From positions 1-44,444 of the forward strand of contig JAEXOO010000038.1 in NCBI GenBank assembly GCA_023439305.1: 44,444 nt of DNA, in the 5' to 3' direction. Made by a program: the position numbers and the translations under genes. The notes below the pieces were generated by a model, which did not search any database, was not told the DNA's origin, and worked only from the letters and a program-made list of their open reading frames with translations. Source of the stretch: Pseudomonadota bacterium (GTDB taxonomy: Bacteria > Pseudomonadota > Gammaproteobacteria > Burkholderiales > Burkholderiaceae_B). This document shows positions 24,321-33,436 of the stretch, one piece after another. The number at the start of each line of letters is the position of its first letter. The first letter of the stretch is position 1.

Positions 24321-24974
24321 TCAATCTTCTTCCATCCAGTCGATCACCAGACGCATAGTCTGGTGCACGTGTTCCACCATGGCGTCGCGAGCAGCTTGCC
24401 CGTTGCGGGCAGTCAGCGCCTGGATGATGTCTTCATGCTGTTGGATATTGTCTTCCATCAGGCGCGGCGGCATTTTGGATGCGAAGCTCAGCACACTGGC
24501 CACCCCTCCGCCCTGCAGCTCCTGAATCATGTCGTGCAGCCGCGCATTGTGGCTGACCTGCGCAATCAGAATGTGGAAATCCTGATTGTGGCTGCGCCAT
24601 TGCGAACCGCGCTCGCTCTGTATTCGCTCCCGCAAGGTCTGCGCATACAGATCCTGATGCCGGCGCAACGACTCCAGATCCGAATCCTGCAACCAGTCCA
24701 CCGCCAGTTGGGCGGCCAGGCCTTCCAGTTCTGCGCGTATCTGGAAGGTTTCGCGGATGCTGCGAGCAGAAGGCACGGCCACCATGGCGCGCCCGCTGCT
24801 GCTGAGCGCAATGATACGCCGCGCTTCCAGCAGGCGCAGGGCCTCGCGCACCGGCGTGCGGCTGATGTTGAATTCCTGGGCCAGCTCGTACTGGCTTAGC
24901 GGATCGCCCGGCAGATACCGACCGGACTGGATGCGCCGCTGGATTTCCTCGGCGATTTCTATCGACGATCTCAT
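24321..24974 (-). CDS. GntR-family regulator with FCD domain
   Basis: The 217-residue protein has a GntR winged helix (about 1-70: IAEEIQRRIQSGRYLPGDPLSQYELAQEFNISRTPVREALRLL) and an FCD effector domain with the metal-site pattern D..FH...H (HNQDFHILIAQVSHN) and a later EHVHQ. FCD regulators usually bind carboxylic acids and repress catabolic or transport genes. ATG at 24974 gives the normal short N terminus. The frame is open to an ATG at 25070, so the start is uncertain. It is divergent from the cupin-TRAP operon, which is its likely target. It converges on trpA. Confidence 0.9.
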   Translation of the reverse strand: MRSSIEIAEEIQRRIQSGRYLPGDPLSQYELAQEFNISRTPVREALRLLEARRIIALSSSGRAMVAVPSARSIRETFQIRAELEGLAAQLAVDWLQDSDLESLRRHQDLYAQTLRERIQSERGSQWRSHNQDFHILIAQVSHNARLHDMIQELQGGGVASVLSFASKMPPRLMEDNIQQHEDIIQALTARNGQAARDAMVEHVHQTMRLVIDWMEED

Positions 24975-25161
24975 GTAAGTACGGCCGTCGTACGGCCTTG
25001 TTGCTGGCTGCTGAATGAATCCCGCCGAAGCGGGCGCAAATCCCATCGGCATGCCGAATCCTCTTGGCATCCGTTCCGGCGCACGCAGGCCGTGCCCTGC
25101 CGGAGCGAAACATCATAGGGTAATTACGACTGCCGCGTCTGTTTTTTCTATTTAGAATCCA

Positions 25162-25182
25162 ATTTACGCTAAATGGGATCCC
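25162..25182. promoter_or_regulatory. Palindromes in the gntR-cupin intergenic region
   Basis: ATTTA-CGC-TAAAT (25162-25174) is a perfect inverted repeat, followed directly by the palindrome GGGATCCC (25175-25182). The first has the size of a GntR/FCD operator and lies 44 bp before the cupin start. A role in regulation of both genes is inferred. Confidence 0.4.
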
Positions 25183-25217
25183 GTTTCTGAACTATAGCAT
25201 CCTGAGTGGAGATTGCA

Positions 25218-25703
25218 ATGAATGACATCGATACGATTACCGGCGCGCGCGTCATCCATCCCGGCGGGCGGGGAGGCCCGCTTACCGACAAGCACCAGCC
25301 CATGCAAGTGAAGCACCGCGACGAACTGGACTGGGACAAGCTGCGCTACGAAGGTCAGCGCACCAAGATGATGTTCCACCCCACCGCCGAGGACGGCACC
25401 ATTCCCAACGCGGGCGTCGTCCACTACGCCAAGGGCTCGGGCCACCCGCTGCACAACCATTATTTCGCCCAGATCTGGTATGTGCTCAGCGGCCAGTTCC
25501 AGATCGACGGCAAGATCTACGGCGAAGGCACCATGGTGTTCCACCCTGACCCGCACTACGAGCACGAGCTAACCACGCTGGAAGAAGGCGAAATTCTCTA
25601 CGTGCAGTACATGGGCCCCAGCACTCGCCAGCCGCCCATCTATGACGGACGTTTCAACCTGACCCAGCGCCGCGCGCTGGAGGACGAATCCACAGCCGTC
25701 TAA
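25218..25703 (+). CDS. Single-domain cupin protein
   Basis: The 161-residue protein has one cupin barrel (about 50-140). The first motif is GSGHPLHNHYFAQIWYVLSG, with two His and downstream acidic/Gln metal ligands. The second motif has PHYEHELTTLEEGE. Such small cupins bind Mn, Fe or Ni and act as isomerases, dioxygenases or ligand-binding proteins, and the reaction cannot be told from sequence. ATG at 25218 follows GTGGAGA. GTG at 25206 is possible. It is the first gene of the operon with the TRAP transporter, so it probably handles the imported compound. Confidence 0.8.
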   Translation: MNDIDTITGARVIHPGGRGGPLTDKHQPMQVKHRDELDWDKLRYEGQRTKMMFHPTAEDGTIPNAGVVHYAKGSGHPLHNHYFAQIWYVLSGQFQIDGKIYGEGTMVFHPDPHYEHELTTLEEGEILYVQYMGPSTRQPPIYDGRFNLTQRRALEDESTAV

Positions 25704-25790
25704 ACGGCAGGCTGTCGCCGGCCTGCCCGGCGGCAGCCGCATCGCGTCTCACAGAAAGACGCGCGACAACAATCATCGGGGGCAACAACA

Positions 25791-26309
25791 ATGAATACCT
25801 TGCGTATCTGGCTGGATGCGCTCAATGAGCGCATCGGGCGGCTCGTCAGCCTGTCCATGCTGCTCATTCTGGGCATCTCCTTTACGGTCGTGGTCCTGCG
25901 CTACGCATTTGGCGTGGGCCTGATCTGGCTGCAGGACAGCTATGTCTGGCTGACCAGCCTGTTCTTTATCGGCATGTCCGGCTGCGCCTTGCTGCATGAC
26001 CGGCACGTGCGCGTCGAACTGTTCTATTCCCGTCTGCACGCGCGGCGTCAAGCTCTCGTCAATGCCGTCGGCGTAGTGCTGCTGCTCTGGCCCACGCTGC
26101 TGGTCATCACCCTGTCCAGCATCAAGCCCATTGCCCGCAGCTGGCGATTCCTGGAAGCCTCGCCCAACACCGGCGGTCTGTCTTTCGCCTACGTACACAA
26201 AAGCCTGATCTATATCTTTTGCGCCCTGCTGTTCTTGCAGGGACTGTCCTTGTTGCTGTCTTCGCTGAACACGCTCAAGAAAGCGTCCCATCCGGGAGCG
26301 CAGCCATGA
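25791..26309 (+). CDS. dctQ: TRAP transporter small permease (DctQ family)
   Basis: The 172-residue membrane protein has four hydrophobic segments, including LSMLLILGISFTVVVLRYAF and the conserved WLQDSYVWLTSLFFIGMSGCALLHDRHVRVE, the DctQ signature region. It forms the membrane complex with the large permease. Its stop codon overlaps the start of dctM (ATGA, 26306-26309). Confidence 0.92.
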   Translation: MNTLRIWLDALNERIGRLVSLSMLLILGISFTVVVLRYAFGVGLIWLQDSYVWLTSLFFIGMSGCALLHDRHVRVELFYSRLHARRQALVNAVGVVLLLWPTLLVITLSSIKPIARSWRFLEASPNTGGLSFAYVHKSLIYIFCALLFLQGLSLLLSSLNTLKKASHPGAQP

Positions 26310-27661
26310 GCCTGAACGAAATCCTGTGCATTCTGATGTTCGCCAGCGTCATGACCGTAATGATGTTCGGCTTTCCGGTGGCCTTCACCTTGTCGGGCGT
26401 CGCGATTGCCTTCGCCCTGCTGGGCAGCGCTCTGGACGTGTTTCAGTGGCGCACCATGGGCGGAATCATGGGCCGCATCTACGGCATCATGAGCAATGAA
26501 ATGCTGGTCGCCATTCCGCTATTCATTTTCATGGGCATCATGCTCGAAAAGTCCAAGACAGCCGAGCGGCTGCTGGAGACCACATCGCGGTTGTTCGGCT
26601 CGCTCAGCGGCGGCCTGGCCTTCACCGTGGTGGCCGTAGGCACCTTGCTGTCGGCCGCCACCGGCATGGTCGCCGCCACTGTGGCCACGCTGGCCATGAT
26701 CAGCGTTCCCGCCATGCGTCGCGCCGGCTACCAGCCTTCCTTCATGGCCGGCTCGATCTGCGCCTCCGGCACGCTGTCGCAGTTGATCCCGCCGTCCACC
26801 GTACTGATCCTGATCGGCGACATGTTGCGTGGCGTCACGCCCCCCGATCGAGCAGGCGGCCCGGTCACCGTCAGCGATCTGTTCGCCGGCGCGGTCGTAC
26901 CCAGTGCGCTGCTGGTAGGTCTGTTCCTGCTCTACGTCCTGGGCAAGGCCGTGTTCCAGCCCAAGAGCTGCCCACCCCTGCCCGACGCCGGCCAGGAACG
27001 CGTGAGCCTGCGCGACATCCTGACCCAAGCCGTCGCTCCCCTGGCCTTGATCATTGCCGTGTTGGGCTCCATTTTGGCTGGCATCGCCACGCCCACGGAA
27101 TCCGCTGCCGTGGGCGCCGCCGGAGCCACCTTGATGGCCTGGAGCTGCCGGGCGTTGAACGTCTCCATGATCAGACAAGCCTGTCTGGCGACCGGCCACC
27201 TGGTCGCCATGGTCTACACCATCATGATCGGCGCCGCGATCTTCTCCCTGGTCTTCAAGGGGCTGGGCGGCGAGCAGTTGGCGCATCACCTGCTGTCGCA
27301 GGCGCCTGGCGATACGCTGGGCGCGCTGATCCTGGTGCTGGCCATCGTGTTCGTACTGGGGTTTTTCCTGGATTCATTCGAAATCATCTTCATCGTGATC
27401 CCTATTTTCGGTCCGCCCCTGATCGCGCTGGGCGTGGATCCGCTGCTGTTCGGCGTGCTGCTGGCCGTCACCTTGCAGACCAGCTACCTGTCGCCGCCCT
27501 TCGGCTTTGCCGTGTTCTATCTGCAAGGTGTCTACAAAGACATCACCGCCGCCACCGCCTATCGAGGCGTCATGCCCTACATCTCGCTGCAGGTGGCCGC
27601 CATCGCCGCCTTGCTGGTCTTTCCCCCGCTGGTGCTGTGGCTACCTTCCATTCTTTATTGA
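26306..27661 (+). CDS. dctM: TRAP transporter large permease (DctM family)
   Basis: The 451-residue protein has about 12 membrane segments and the DctM pattern: FPVAFTLSGVAIAFALLG, AIPLFIFMGIMLEKS, LLSAATGMVAATVATLAMIS, SGTLSQLIPPSTVLILIGD, and the second repeat ILAGIATPTESAAVGAAGA. It carries out sodium-driven uptake of an organic acid delivered by the binding protein. The start at 26306 is fixed by the ATGA overlap with dctQ. It lies in the cupin-dctQ-dctM-dctP operon. Confidence 0.94.
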   Translation: MSLNEILCILMFASVMTVMMFGFPVAFTLSGVAIAFALLGSALDVFQWRTMGGIMGRIYGIMSNEMLVAIPLFIFMGIMLEKSKTAERLLETTSRLFGSLSGGLAFTVVAVGTLLSAATGMVAATVATLAMISVPAMRRAGYQPSFMAGSICASGTLSQLIPPSTVLILIGDMLRGVTPPDRAGGPVTVSDLFAGAVVPSALLVGLFLLYVLGKAVFQPKSCPPLPDAGQERVSLRDILTQAVAPLALIIAVLGSILAGIATPTESAAVGAAGATLMAWSCRALNVSMIRQACLATGHLVAMVYTIMIGAAIFSLVFKGLGGEQLAHHLLSQAPGDTLGALILVLAIVFVLGFFLDSFEIIFIVIPIFGPPLIALGVDPLLFGVLLAVTLQTSYLSPPFGFAVFYLQGVYKDITAATAYRGVMPYISLQVAAIAALLVFPPLVLWLPSILY

Positions 27662-27699
27662 TCACAACAACCCGCAACTTATACATACAGGAGACATCC

Positions 27700-28821
27700 A
27701 TGAAGACAACGCTCGATACCCGGCGTCGCTTGCTCAAGACCGGCGCGGCGGCCGGCCTGGCCGGGATACTGGCCGCCCGCCAGGGGCCTGCCTTGGCCAA
27801 AAACACCGTGCGCTGGCGCATGGGCATGGCGTGGACCAAGACCGCGCCCGGCTACACCACGCCGGTTATCGCTCTGGCCGATTTCGTGAACAAAGCCAGC
27901 CAGGGCGAATTCCAGATCGACTACTTTGGTGCGGGCGAGGTCGTGCCCGCCCTGCAAACCTTCGACGCCGTCCTGGACGGCACACTGGATTGCGGCCACG
28001 GTTACCCCAGCTATTGGGCGGGCAAGTCGATTGCCATGAATCTGGCCATGAGCATGCCGTTCGGCACCACGGCCCAAGAAAAAAACGCCTGGCTGCAATT
28101 CGGCGGCGGCCAGGAATTGCTGGACAAGCTCTATGCCCGATTCGGCGCCAAGTTCCTGCCCCTGGGCAACTGCGGCACCCAGCCCATGGGCTGGTTCCGC
28201 CAGGAAATCCGATCGCTGGACGACTTGAAAGGGCTGAAATTCCGCGTCACCGGGCTGGCGGGGCAGATCCTGGCGGAATGCGGTGTGGCTGTAGTCGGCA
28301 TGCCCACGGGCGAATTGCTGCAAGCCATGCAATCGGGCGCCATCGACGCTTGCGAACTGACCGGCCCTTACGTGGACAGCTCTCTGGGCATCCAGCGTGT
28401 AGCCAAAAATTATTACTTCCCCGGCTGGCATGAGCCCGAAGGCCTGTTCGACCTGATCATCAACCAGGACGCCTGGGAAGCTCTGCGCCCCGAACACCAG
28501 GAGATGCTCAAAGTCGGCGCCTACTATGCAAGCGGCGTGATGCTGAACGAAATGGTTGCTAAAAATGGCATCGCCTTCGAAGAACTGCGCAGCAAGCATG
28601 ACGTACAAGCCCGCGTACTGCCCCCTGAAGTCTTGCAGCGCCTGCACGAAATTTCCCTGGGAATTCTGGACAAGACCTACGGTGCCGATCCTTCGGCCCG
28701 CGAGATCCGCGACAGCCTTCAGGCGTTCCTGGGCAAGGCGGCGCCTTATTCGGAATATACCGAACTGCTGTACATGCAGAATCGGGCCCGCCTGGCGGGA
28801 CGCGGAACTCTGTTCACCTGA
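27700..28821 (+). CDS. dctP: TRAP transporter substrate-binding protein (DctP/TakP-like)
   Basis: The 373-residue periplasmic receptor has a twin-arginine-type signal (RRRLLKTGAAAGLAG) cleaved after about residue 32. The mature protein starts KNTVRWRMGMAWTKTAPGYTT. The helix IQRVAKNYYFPGWHEPEG and the pattern of the TakP-type branch point to 2-oxo or aromatic carboxylate ligands. The exact ligand is unknown. ATG at 27700 follows CAGGAGA. The AT-rich region after 28822 separates it from the biotin operon. Confidence 0.92.
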   Translation: MKTTLDTRRRLLKTGAAAGLAGILAARQGPALAKNTVRWRMGMAWTKTAPGYTTPVIALADFVNKASQGEFQIDYFGAGEVVPALQTFDAVLDGTLDCGHGYPSYWAGKSIAMNLAMSMPFGTTAQEKNAWLQFGGGQELLDKLYARFGAKFLPLGNCGTQPMGWFRQEIRSLDDLKGLKFRVTGLAGQILAECGVAVVGMPTGELLQAMQSGAIDACELTGPYVDSSLGIQRVAKNYYFPGWHEPEGLFDLIINQDAWEALRPEHQEMLKVGAYYASGVMLNEMVAKNGIAFEELRSKHDVQARVLPPEVLQRLHEISLGILDKTYGADPSAREIRDSLQAFLGKAAPYSEYTELLYMQNRARLAGRGTLFT

Positions 28822-29032
28822 GCGTCGCCCGGCGGAGTCATGGCGACTTCGCCGGCCTTACTTCTATTGTAAACATTAGATACAAAACAGTTGCTTTCGC
28901 CTGTCTATGCCAGCCTTTGCAGCCTAATGTCGAGCAATACAAATACAGACAATTAATGGATACAGCTTTCCGGCTGCCGCCCGATGACACCCGTGCTAGC
29001 CTGCGCTGGCTTTGTTTTCCGAGAGACCCGTC

Positions 29033-30226
29033 ATGTTCGGCGCCGATTTCCTGGCTGATCCTTACCCCTGTTATGAGCGCTTGCGGCAGGGCCCGCCCTT
29101 AGTCTGGGAGCCCGCTTTCTGCGGCGGCGCCTGGCTGGTGCACCGACACGCCGACGTACAGGCCGCCTTGCGCGACCCCGGCCTGAGCGCGCGCCGCATC
29201 GGCGGCTGGACCGCACAGGCCGGCCTGCCGCCCTCTCCCCGGCAGCAGGCCTTCAAGAGCCTGATCGCCCGCACGCTGGGATTCCTGGATCGCCCCCGCC
29301 ATACCCGAGTGCGACGCGTGCTCAACGCCGCCTTCACGCCCGATGCGCTACGCGCTTTGGAACCCGCCATTCAGGCCCGCTGCGTTCAGGTCAAGCAACA
29401 ACTGCAGACCTCATTAAGTCGTGGCCGCGCCGATCTGATGCGCGATGTCTGCATTCCTCTGCCGGCGCTGATCATGATGGATCTGCTGGGCTTGCAAGGC
29501 CTGCCGATCGGGCAATTCCAGGACTGGGCAAGCAGACTGGCGCGCTTCATCGGCCAGCCTACGCCCGATGCCGTGTTGCTGCGCGACACTCAGGACGCAC
29601 TGCTGGACATGGCGGACTGCCTGCAATCTCCAGACCACCAACAGCCAGGCGGCCTGATCTGGCGTTTGCTACATGACGACAAACTGTCGCTGCGAGGTCG
29701 CCAGGAACGCCTTGCCCAATGCTGCATGCTGCTGTTCGCGGGCTACGAAACATCACGTCATTTGCTGGGCGCCATGCTGTCCACGCTGATCGAGCAGGAC
29801 AAGCTGCGCAGGGAGCTGGAACAACACTCTGAACGCATCCCCGCCGCCGTGCGCGAGTTCCTGCGCCATGACAGCCCCGTCCAGTACACGGCCCGCCGAG
29901 TCGGGCAGGATATGCACTGGCATGGGCAGGCCTTGCGAAAAGGCCAGTTGCTGGTGCTGTTGCTGGGCGCCGCCAATCACGACCCACTGGTGTTCCCCGA
30001 ATCCCGACGCCTGGATTTCAGTCGCGACAACCAGGCAGAGCTGTCCCTGGGCTACGGCATACACCGCTGCCTGGGCGCAGGTCTGGTCATGCTCGAGGCC
30101 GGCATGGCGCTGCAGGCACTGCTGCCTGTTCTGCCGGCGCTTCAGACAGGACAAGGCCGCCGGATCAGGCTACCCGCCTACCGCGGCTGGGCCTGCATGC
30201 CAGTCCATGTCAGGAAAGCGACATGA
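29033..30226 (+). CDS. Cytochrome P450, first gene of the biotin operon (BioI-like role)
   Basis: The 397-residue soluble P450 has the I-helix oxygen motif FAGYETS, the ExxR helix REFLRH and the haem loop LGYGIHRCLGAG with Cys346 as thiolate ligand. The usual Phe seven residues before the Cys is Leu. It overlaps bioF by ATGA (30223-30226), so it is translated with the biotin genes. The best-known P450 in this setting, Bacillus BioI, cleaves acyl-ACP to pimeloyl-ACP, the BioF substrate. The same role is inferred here from context only. ATG at 29033 follows GAGAG. An inverted repeat TTGTA-N9-TACAA at 28867-28885, resembling a BirA half-site, lies upstream. Confidence 0.9.
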   Translation: MFGADFLADPYPCYERLRQGPPLVWEPAFCGGAWLVHRHADVQAALRDPGLSARRIGGWTAQAGLPPSPRQQAFKSLIARTLGFLDRPRHTRVRRVLNAAFTPDALRALEPAIQARCVQVKQQLQTSLSRGRADLMRDVCIPLPALIMMDLLGLQGLPIGQFQDWASRLARFIGQPTPDAVLLRDTQDALLDMADCLQSPDHQQPGGLIWRLLHDDKLSLRGRQERLAQCCMLLFAGYETSRHLLGAMLSTLIEQDKLRRELEQHSERIPAAVREFLRHDSPVQYTARRVGQDMHWHGQALRKGQLLVLLLGAANHDPLVFPESRRLDFSRDNQAELSLGYGIHRCLGAGLVMLEAGMALQALLPVLPALQTGQGRRIRLPAYRGWACMPVHVRKAT

Positions 30227-31407
30227 ACGCCTTGCTGGATCGGCTGCACCAGCAAGCCATGACATTGCAAACCCAGAGCCTGCAGCGCCGCCGCGTCGTC
30301 TGCCGCCCCCTGGCCGACGGCCGGATCGAGCGCGATGGCTTGCCCTTGGTGAATTTCGCCGGCAACGACTACCTCGGGCTGAGCCGACACCCCGACCTCC
30401 ATCCCGCCCTGGAGGCCGCAGCCGGCGCAACGGCCTCACCCCTGGTCTGCGGCCATCATCCACAAGCGCAAGCCTTGGAACACGAGCTGGCTCTCTGGAG
30501 CGGCCTGCCCGCAACACGCCTTTTCCCCAGCGGCTATCAGGCCAGCCTGGGTGTCATTCCCGCCCTGGTCGGTCCGGGCGACACCATCTTCTGCGACCGC
30601 CTGAATCACGCCAGCCTGATCGACGGCAGCCGTCTTTCCGGAGCGCGACTCCGAGTCTATCCGCATCTGAATCTGGAACGCCTGGACGCCTTGCTCCAGC
30701 GCCCCGGTGCAGGCATGAAGCTGATTGTCTCCGACAGCGTTTTCAGCATGGACGGCACGCTGGCGCCCGTTGACCAGCTGCTCGGGCTGTGTGAACGCCA
30801 CGATGCCATGCTGTACCTGGACGATGCACACGGCCTGGGCGTGCTGGGCGCAAACGGACGCGGCGCTCCTGAACACTTCGCACTGAGCGACGCACAGCGG
30901 GGTCGCCTGATCTACCTGGGCGCCTTCGGCAAAGCCGCCGGCCTGGGCGGGGCGTTTGTCGCTGGCAGCGAACCGCTGATCAACTGGCTTACGCAGCGCG
31001 CCCGCAGCTATGTCTACAGCACGGGGCTGGCTCCCGCACACTGCGCCGCCCTGCGGGCCTGTCTGCCCCTGATCGCCGCCGCTCATGCCCAACGCGCCCG
31101 GCTGCAGGACCACATCCAGCTGCTGCGTGAACAGACCCGCGCCCTTCCCTGGCCCATGCCCCGCTCCGATACGCCGATTCAGCGCCTGCTGCTGGGCGAG
31201 CCACGAGCGGCCCTGGCGCTGTCTTCCTACCTGGCAGAGCACGGCATCTGGGCACCCGCCATCCGCCCTCCCACCGTGCCGCGCGGACAGGCGCGGCTGC
31301 GCATTTCCCTGTCTGCCGTGCACCGCACTGCCGACATCCTTGCCCTGGCGCAGCAGTTGCGTCAGGCCGCCCTTCTCCCTTCCTTTTACCCGGTGACACC
31401 ATCATGA
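30223..31407 (+). CDS. bioF: 8-amino-7-oxononanoate synthase
   Basis: The 394-residue PLP enzyme condenses pimeloyl-ACP (or -CoA) with alanine, the first ring-directed step of biotin synthesis. Visible are NFAGNDYLGLS, LFPSGYQASLGV, LDDAHGLGVLG with the Asp/His that hold PLP, and the Schiff-base lysine in LGAFGKAAGLGGAF. Length is normal. Starts at the ATGA overlap with the P450 gene and ends in an ATGA overlap with bioA, so the four genes form one tight unit. Confidence 0.95.
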   Translation: MNALLDRLHQQAMTLQTQSLQRRRVVCRPLADGRIERDGLPLVNFAGNDYLGLSRHPDLHPALEAAAGATASPLVCGHHPQAQALEHELALWSGLPATRLFPSGYQASLGVIPALVGPGDTIFCDRLNHASLIDGSRLSGARLRVYPHLNLERLDALLQRPGAGMKLIVSDSVFSMDGTLAPVDQLLGLCERHDAMLYLDDAHGLGVLGANGRGAPEHFALSDAQRGRLIYLGAFGKAAGLGGAFVAGSEPLINWLTQRARSYVYSTGLAPAHCAALRACLPLIAAAHAQRARLQDHIQLLREQTRALPWPMPRSDTPIQRLLLGEPRAALALSSYLAEHGIWAPAIRPPTVPRGQARLRISLSAVHRTADILALAQQLRQAALLPSFYPVTPS

Positions 31408-32744
31408 GCCACAGTGAACTCCCCCCCTTGATGCGTCGCAGCCTGGACGCAGTCTGGCACCCTTGCACGCAGATGCAGCATCACGAGCAGGGCGTGCCGA
31501 TGCTGGCCATCGCCCGGGCCCAAGGCGCCTGGCTGCACGACCAAGAAGGCCATCGCTATCTGGACGCCATCAGCTCCTGGTGGGTCAATCTGTTCGGCCA
31601 TGGCCATCCGCACATCGTGCAGGCCGTGACCCGCCAGTTGCACGAACTGGATCATGTCATGCTTTGCGGACTGACCCACGAACCCGTGGTGCAACTGTCC
31701 GAACAACTGGCCGCCCTGACGCGCAATCAGTTGGGCCACGCCTTTTATGCCAGCGACGGTGCCTCGGCCGTGGAAATCGCCCTGAAGCTGAGCGCGCAGT
31801 ACTGGCGCAACCAAGGCCAGACGCACAAGCATCGCTTCGTGGGCATCCAACAGGGCTATCACGGCGAAACCCTGGGCGCCCTGGCGGTGACCGACGTTCC
31901 TTTGTTTCGTGAACACTATGGCGAACAACTGGCCCCCGGATATACCGCCGCCAGCCCGGATCTACGCCAGGCACGCCATCCTGATGAGCAGGCAGCCGTC
32001 ACCCAGGCCGCGCTGGATTCGTTGGAGCAGATACTGGAGCATCACGCCGACATCGCTGCCGTCATCCTGGAGCCGCTGGTGCAGTGCGCAGGCGGCATGG
32101 CCATGCATGCGCCCGCCTATCTGCGAGGCGTACGCCTGCTGTGCGACCGTTACAACGTTCATTTGATACTGGATGAAATTGCGGTGGGCTGCGGACGCAC
32201 CGGCACCTTCTTTGCCTGCGAGCAAGCGGGCATCTGGCCGGACCTGCTCTGCCTGTCCAAGGGGATTACCGGGGGCACCCTGCCGCTGTCTGTCGTGCTG
32301 TCCGCTCATACGCTGTACCAGGGTTTCTACCACGCCGACCTGCGCCAGGGGTTTCTGCATTCCCACTCCTACTCCGGCAATCCGCTGGCTTGCCGAGCCG
32401 CCCTGGCGACGCTGGAGCTATTTCGGACTCTGCCCGTGTTCGAGTTGCAGGCAGCCCTGGCGGATCAGCTTGATCAAGGCCTGAACGAACTGGCAATACG
32501 CCACCCCGGCATGCGTCACCTGCGTCGATGCGGTCTGATCTGGGCATTCGAACTGGATCCAGGGACCGTGCGCCACGACCATGACGGATTTGCCCGCCGC
32601 TTCTACCGCAGCGCCGTGCAGCACGGGCTGCTCCTGCGCCCCATTGGCAATACCGTTTATTTGATGCCGGGCTACCTCTGGCAAACACCGGAAATCGAGC
32701 ACCTTCTGGCCGGACTTCGCGCCCTGCTCAAGGAGTTCGCATGA
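31404..32744 (+). CDS. bioA: Adenosylmethionine-8-amino-7-oxononanoate aminotransferase
   Basis: The 446-residue class III aminotransferase makes 7,8-diaminopelargonate with SAM as amino donor. Substrate and PLP motifs are SSWWVNLFGHGHPHI, FYASDGASAVEIALK, LILDEIAVGCGRTGTFFACE and the lysine in CLSKGITGGTLPLS, followed by FLHSHSYSGNPLACRAAL. Full length. ATGA overlaps at both ends bind it into the P450-bioFAD operon. Confidence 0.96.
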   Translation: MSHSELPPLMRRSLDAVWHPCTQMQHHEQGVPMLAIARAQGAWLHDQEGHRYLDAISSWWVNLFGHGHPHIVQAVTRQLHELDHVMLCGLTHEPVVQLSEQLAALTRNQLGHAFYASDGASAVEIALKLSAQYWRNQGQTHKHRFVGIQQGYHGETLGALAVTDVPLFREHYGEQLAPGYTAASPDLRQARHPDEQAAVTQAALDSLEQILEHHADIAAVILEPLVQCAGGMAMHAPAYLRGVRLLCDRYNVHLILDEIAVGCGRTGTFFACEQAGIWPDLLCLSKGITGGTLPLSVVLSAHTLYQGFYHADLRQGFLHSHSYSGNPLACRAALATLELFRTLPVFELQAALADQLDQGLNELAIRHPGMRHLRRCGLIWAFELDPGTVRHDHDGFARRFYRSAVQHGLLLRPIGNTVYLMPGYLWQTPEIEHLLAGLRALLKEFA

Positions 32745-33427
32745 GCGCCTGTTTCGTCACCGGCACAGACACCGAAATCGGCAAGACACTGGTCAGCGCC
32801 GCCCTGTTGCACAGGCTGGCCGACCAAGGCGCGCGCTGCCTGGGCATGAAGCCCATTGCCTCTGGAGTGGAGTCCGACAAGGACGGCTTCTATAACGAAG
32901 ATGTGCGCGCCCTGGCGCGCCATTCCAATGTGCAGGCCGATCCGGCGCTGCTGACCCCCTACCTGTTCGAAGAAGCTGCGGCCCCGCACATTCTGGCCGC
33001 CCAACTTGGCGAAACGTTGGATCCGCAGCGCATCAAGGACAATTTCCAAATCCTGCGCGCCTGCGCCGACCATATGGTGGTAGAAGGAGTCGGCGGCTTT
33101 CTGGTTCCGCTGGGCGACAATCGCACGGGCGCCGAACTGGCCCAAGCTCTGCAACTGCCTGTCATCCTGGTCGTGGGCTTGCGCCTGGGAGCGCTCAATC
33201 ATGCCCTGCTGACCGCACAGGCCATACGTGCCGCCGGCCTGCACCTGCTGGGCTGGGTCGCCAATCAGGTGGACGGGCAAATGTCATACGTGCAGGCCAA
33301 TCTGCAAAGCCTGCACAGCTATCTTCCCGCACCCTGTCTGGGTGTGATTCCCCGGCTGGGCAGCTCCGATCCCGACGAACGCATACGCCAGGCAGCTCAG
33401 CATCTGCGCCATCCCTGGACGGGCTGA
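32741..33427 (+). CDS. bioD: Dethiobiotin synthetase
   Basis: The 228-residue ATP-dependent enzyme closes the ureido ring. P-loop GTDTEIGKT (residues 8-16), the lysine in GMKPIASGVE and VVEGVGGFLVPLGD are present. It is the last gene of the operon. bioB is not in this window, so the sulphur-insertion step is encoded elsewhere. It converges on the short FecR-like gene, with 9 bp between. Confidence 0.96.
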   Translation: MSACFVTGTDTEIGKTLVSAALLHRLADQGARCLGMKPIASGVESDKDGFYNEDVRALARHSNVQADPALLTPYLFEEAAAPHILAAQLGETLDPQRIKDNFQILRACADHMVVEGVGGFLVPLGDNRTGAELAQALQLPVILVVGLRLGALNHALLTAQAIRAAGLHLLGWVANQVDGQMSYVQANLQSLHSYLPAPCLGVIPRLGSSDPDERIRQAAQHLRHPWTG

Positions 33428-33436
33428 CAAACCGGT

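Noticed and set aside
23088..24899. 603-codon frame across trpB, trpA and gntR
   Set aside because: A long shadow frame due to high third-position GC. It crosses two well-supported genes in the wrong frame and one antisense.
28822..29032. Possible small gene between dctP and the P450 gene
   Set aside because: The region is AT-rich, with stops in most frames. It looks like promoter sequence only.
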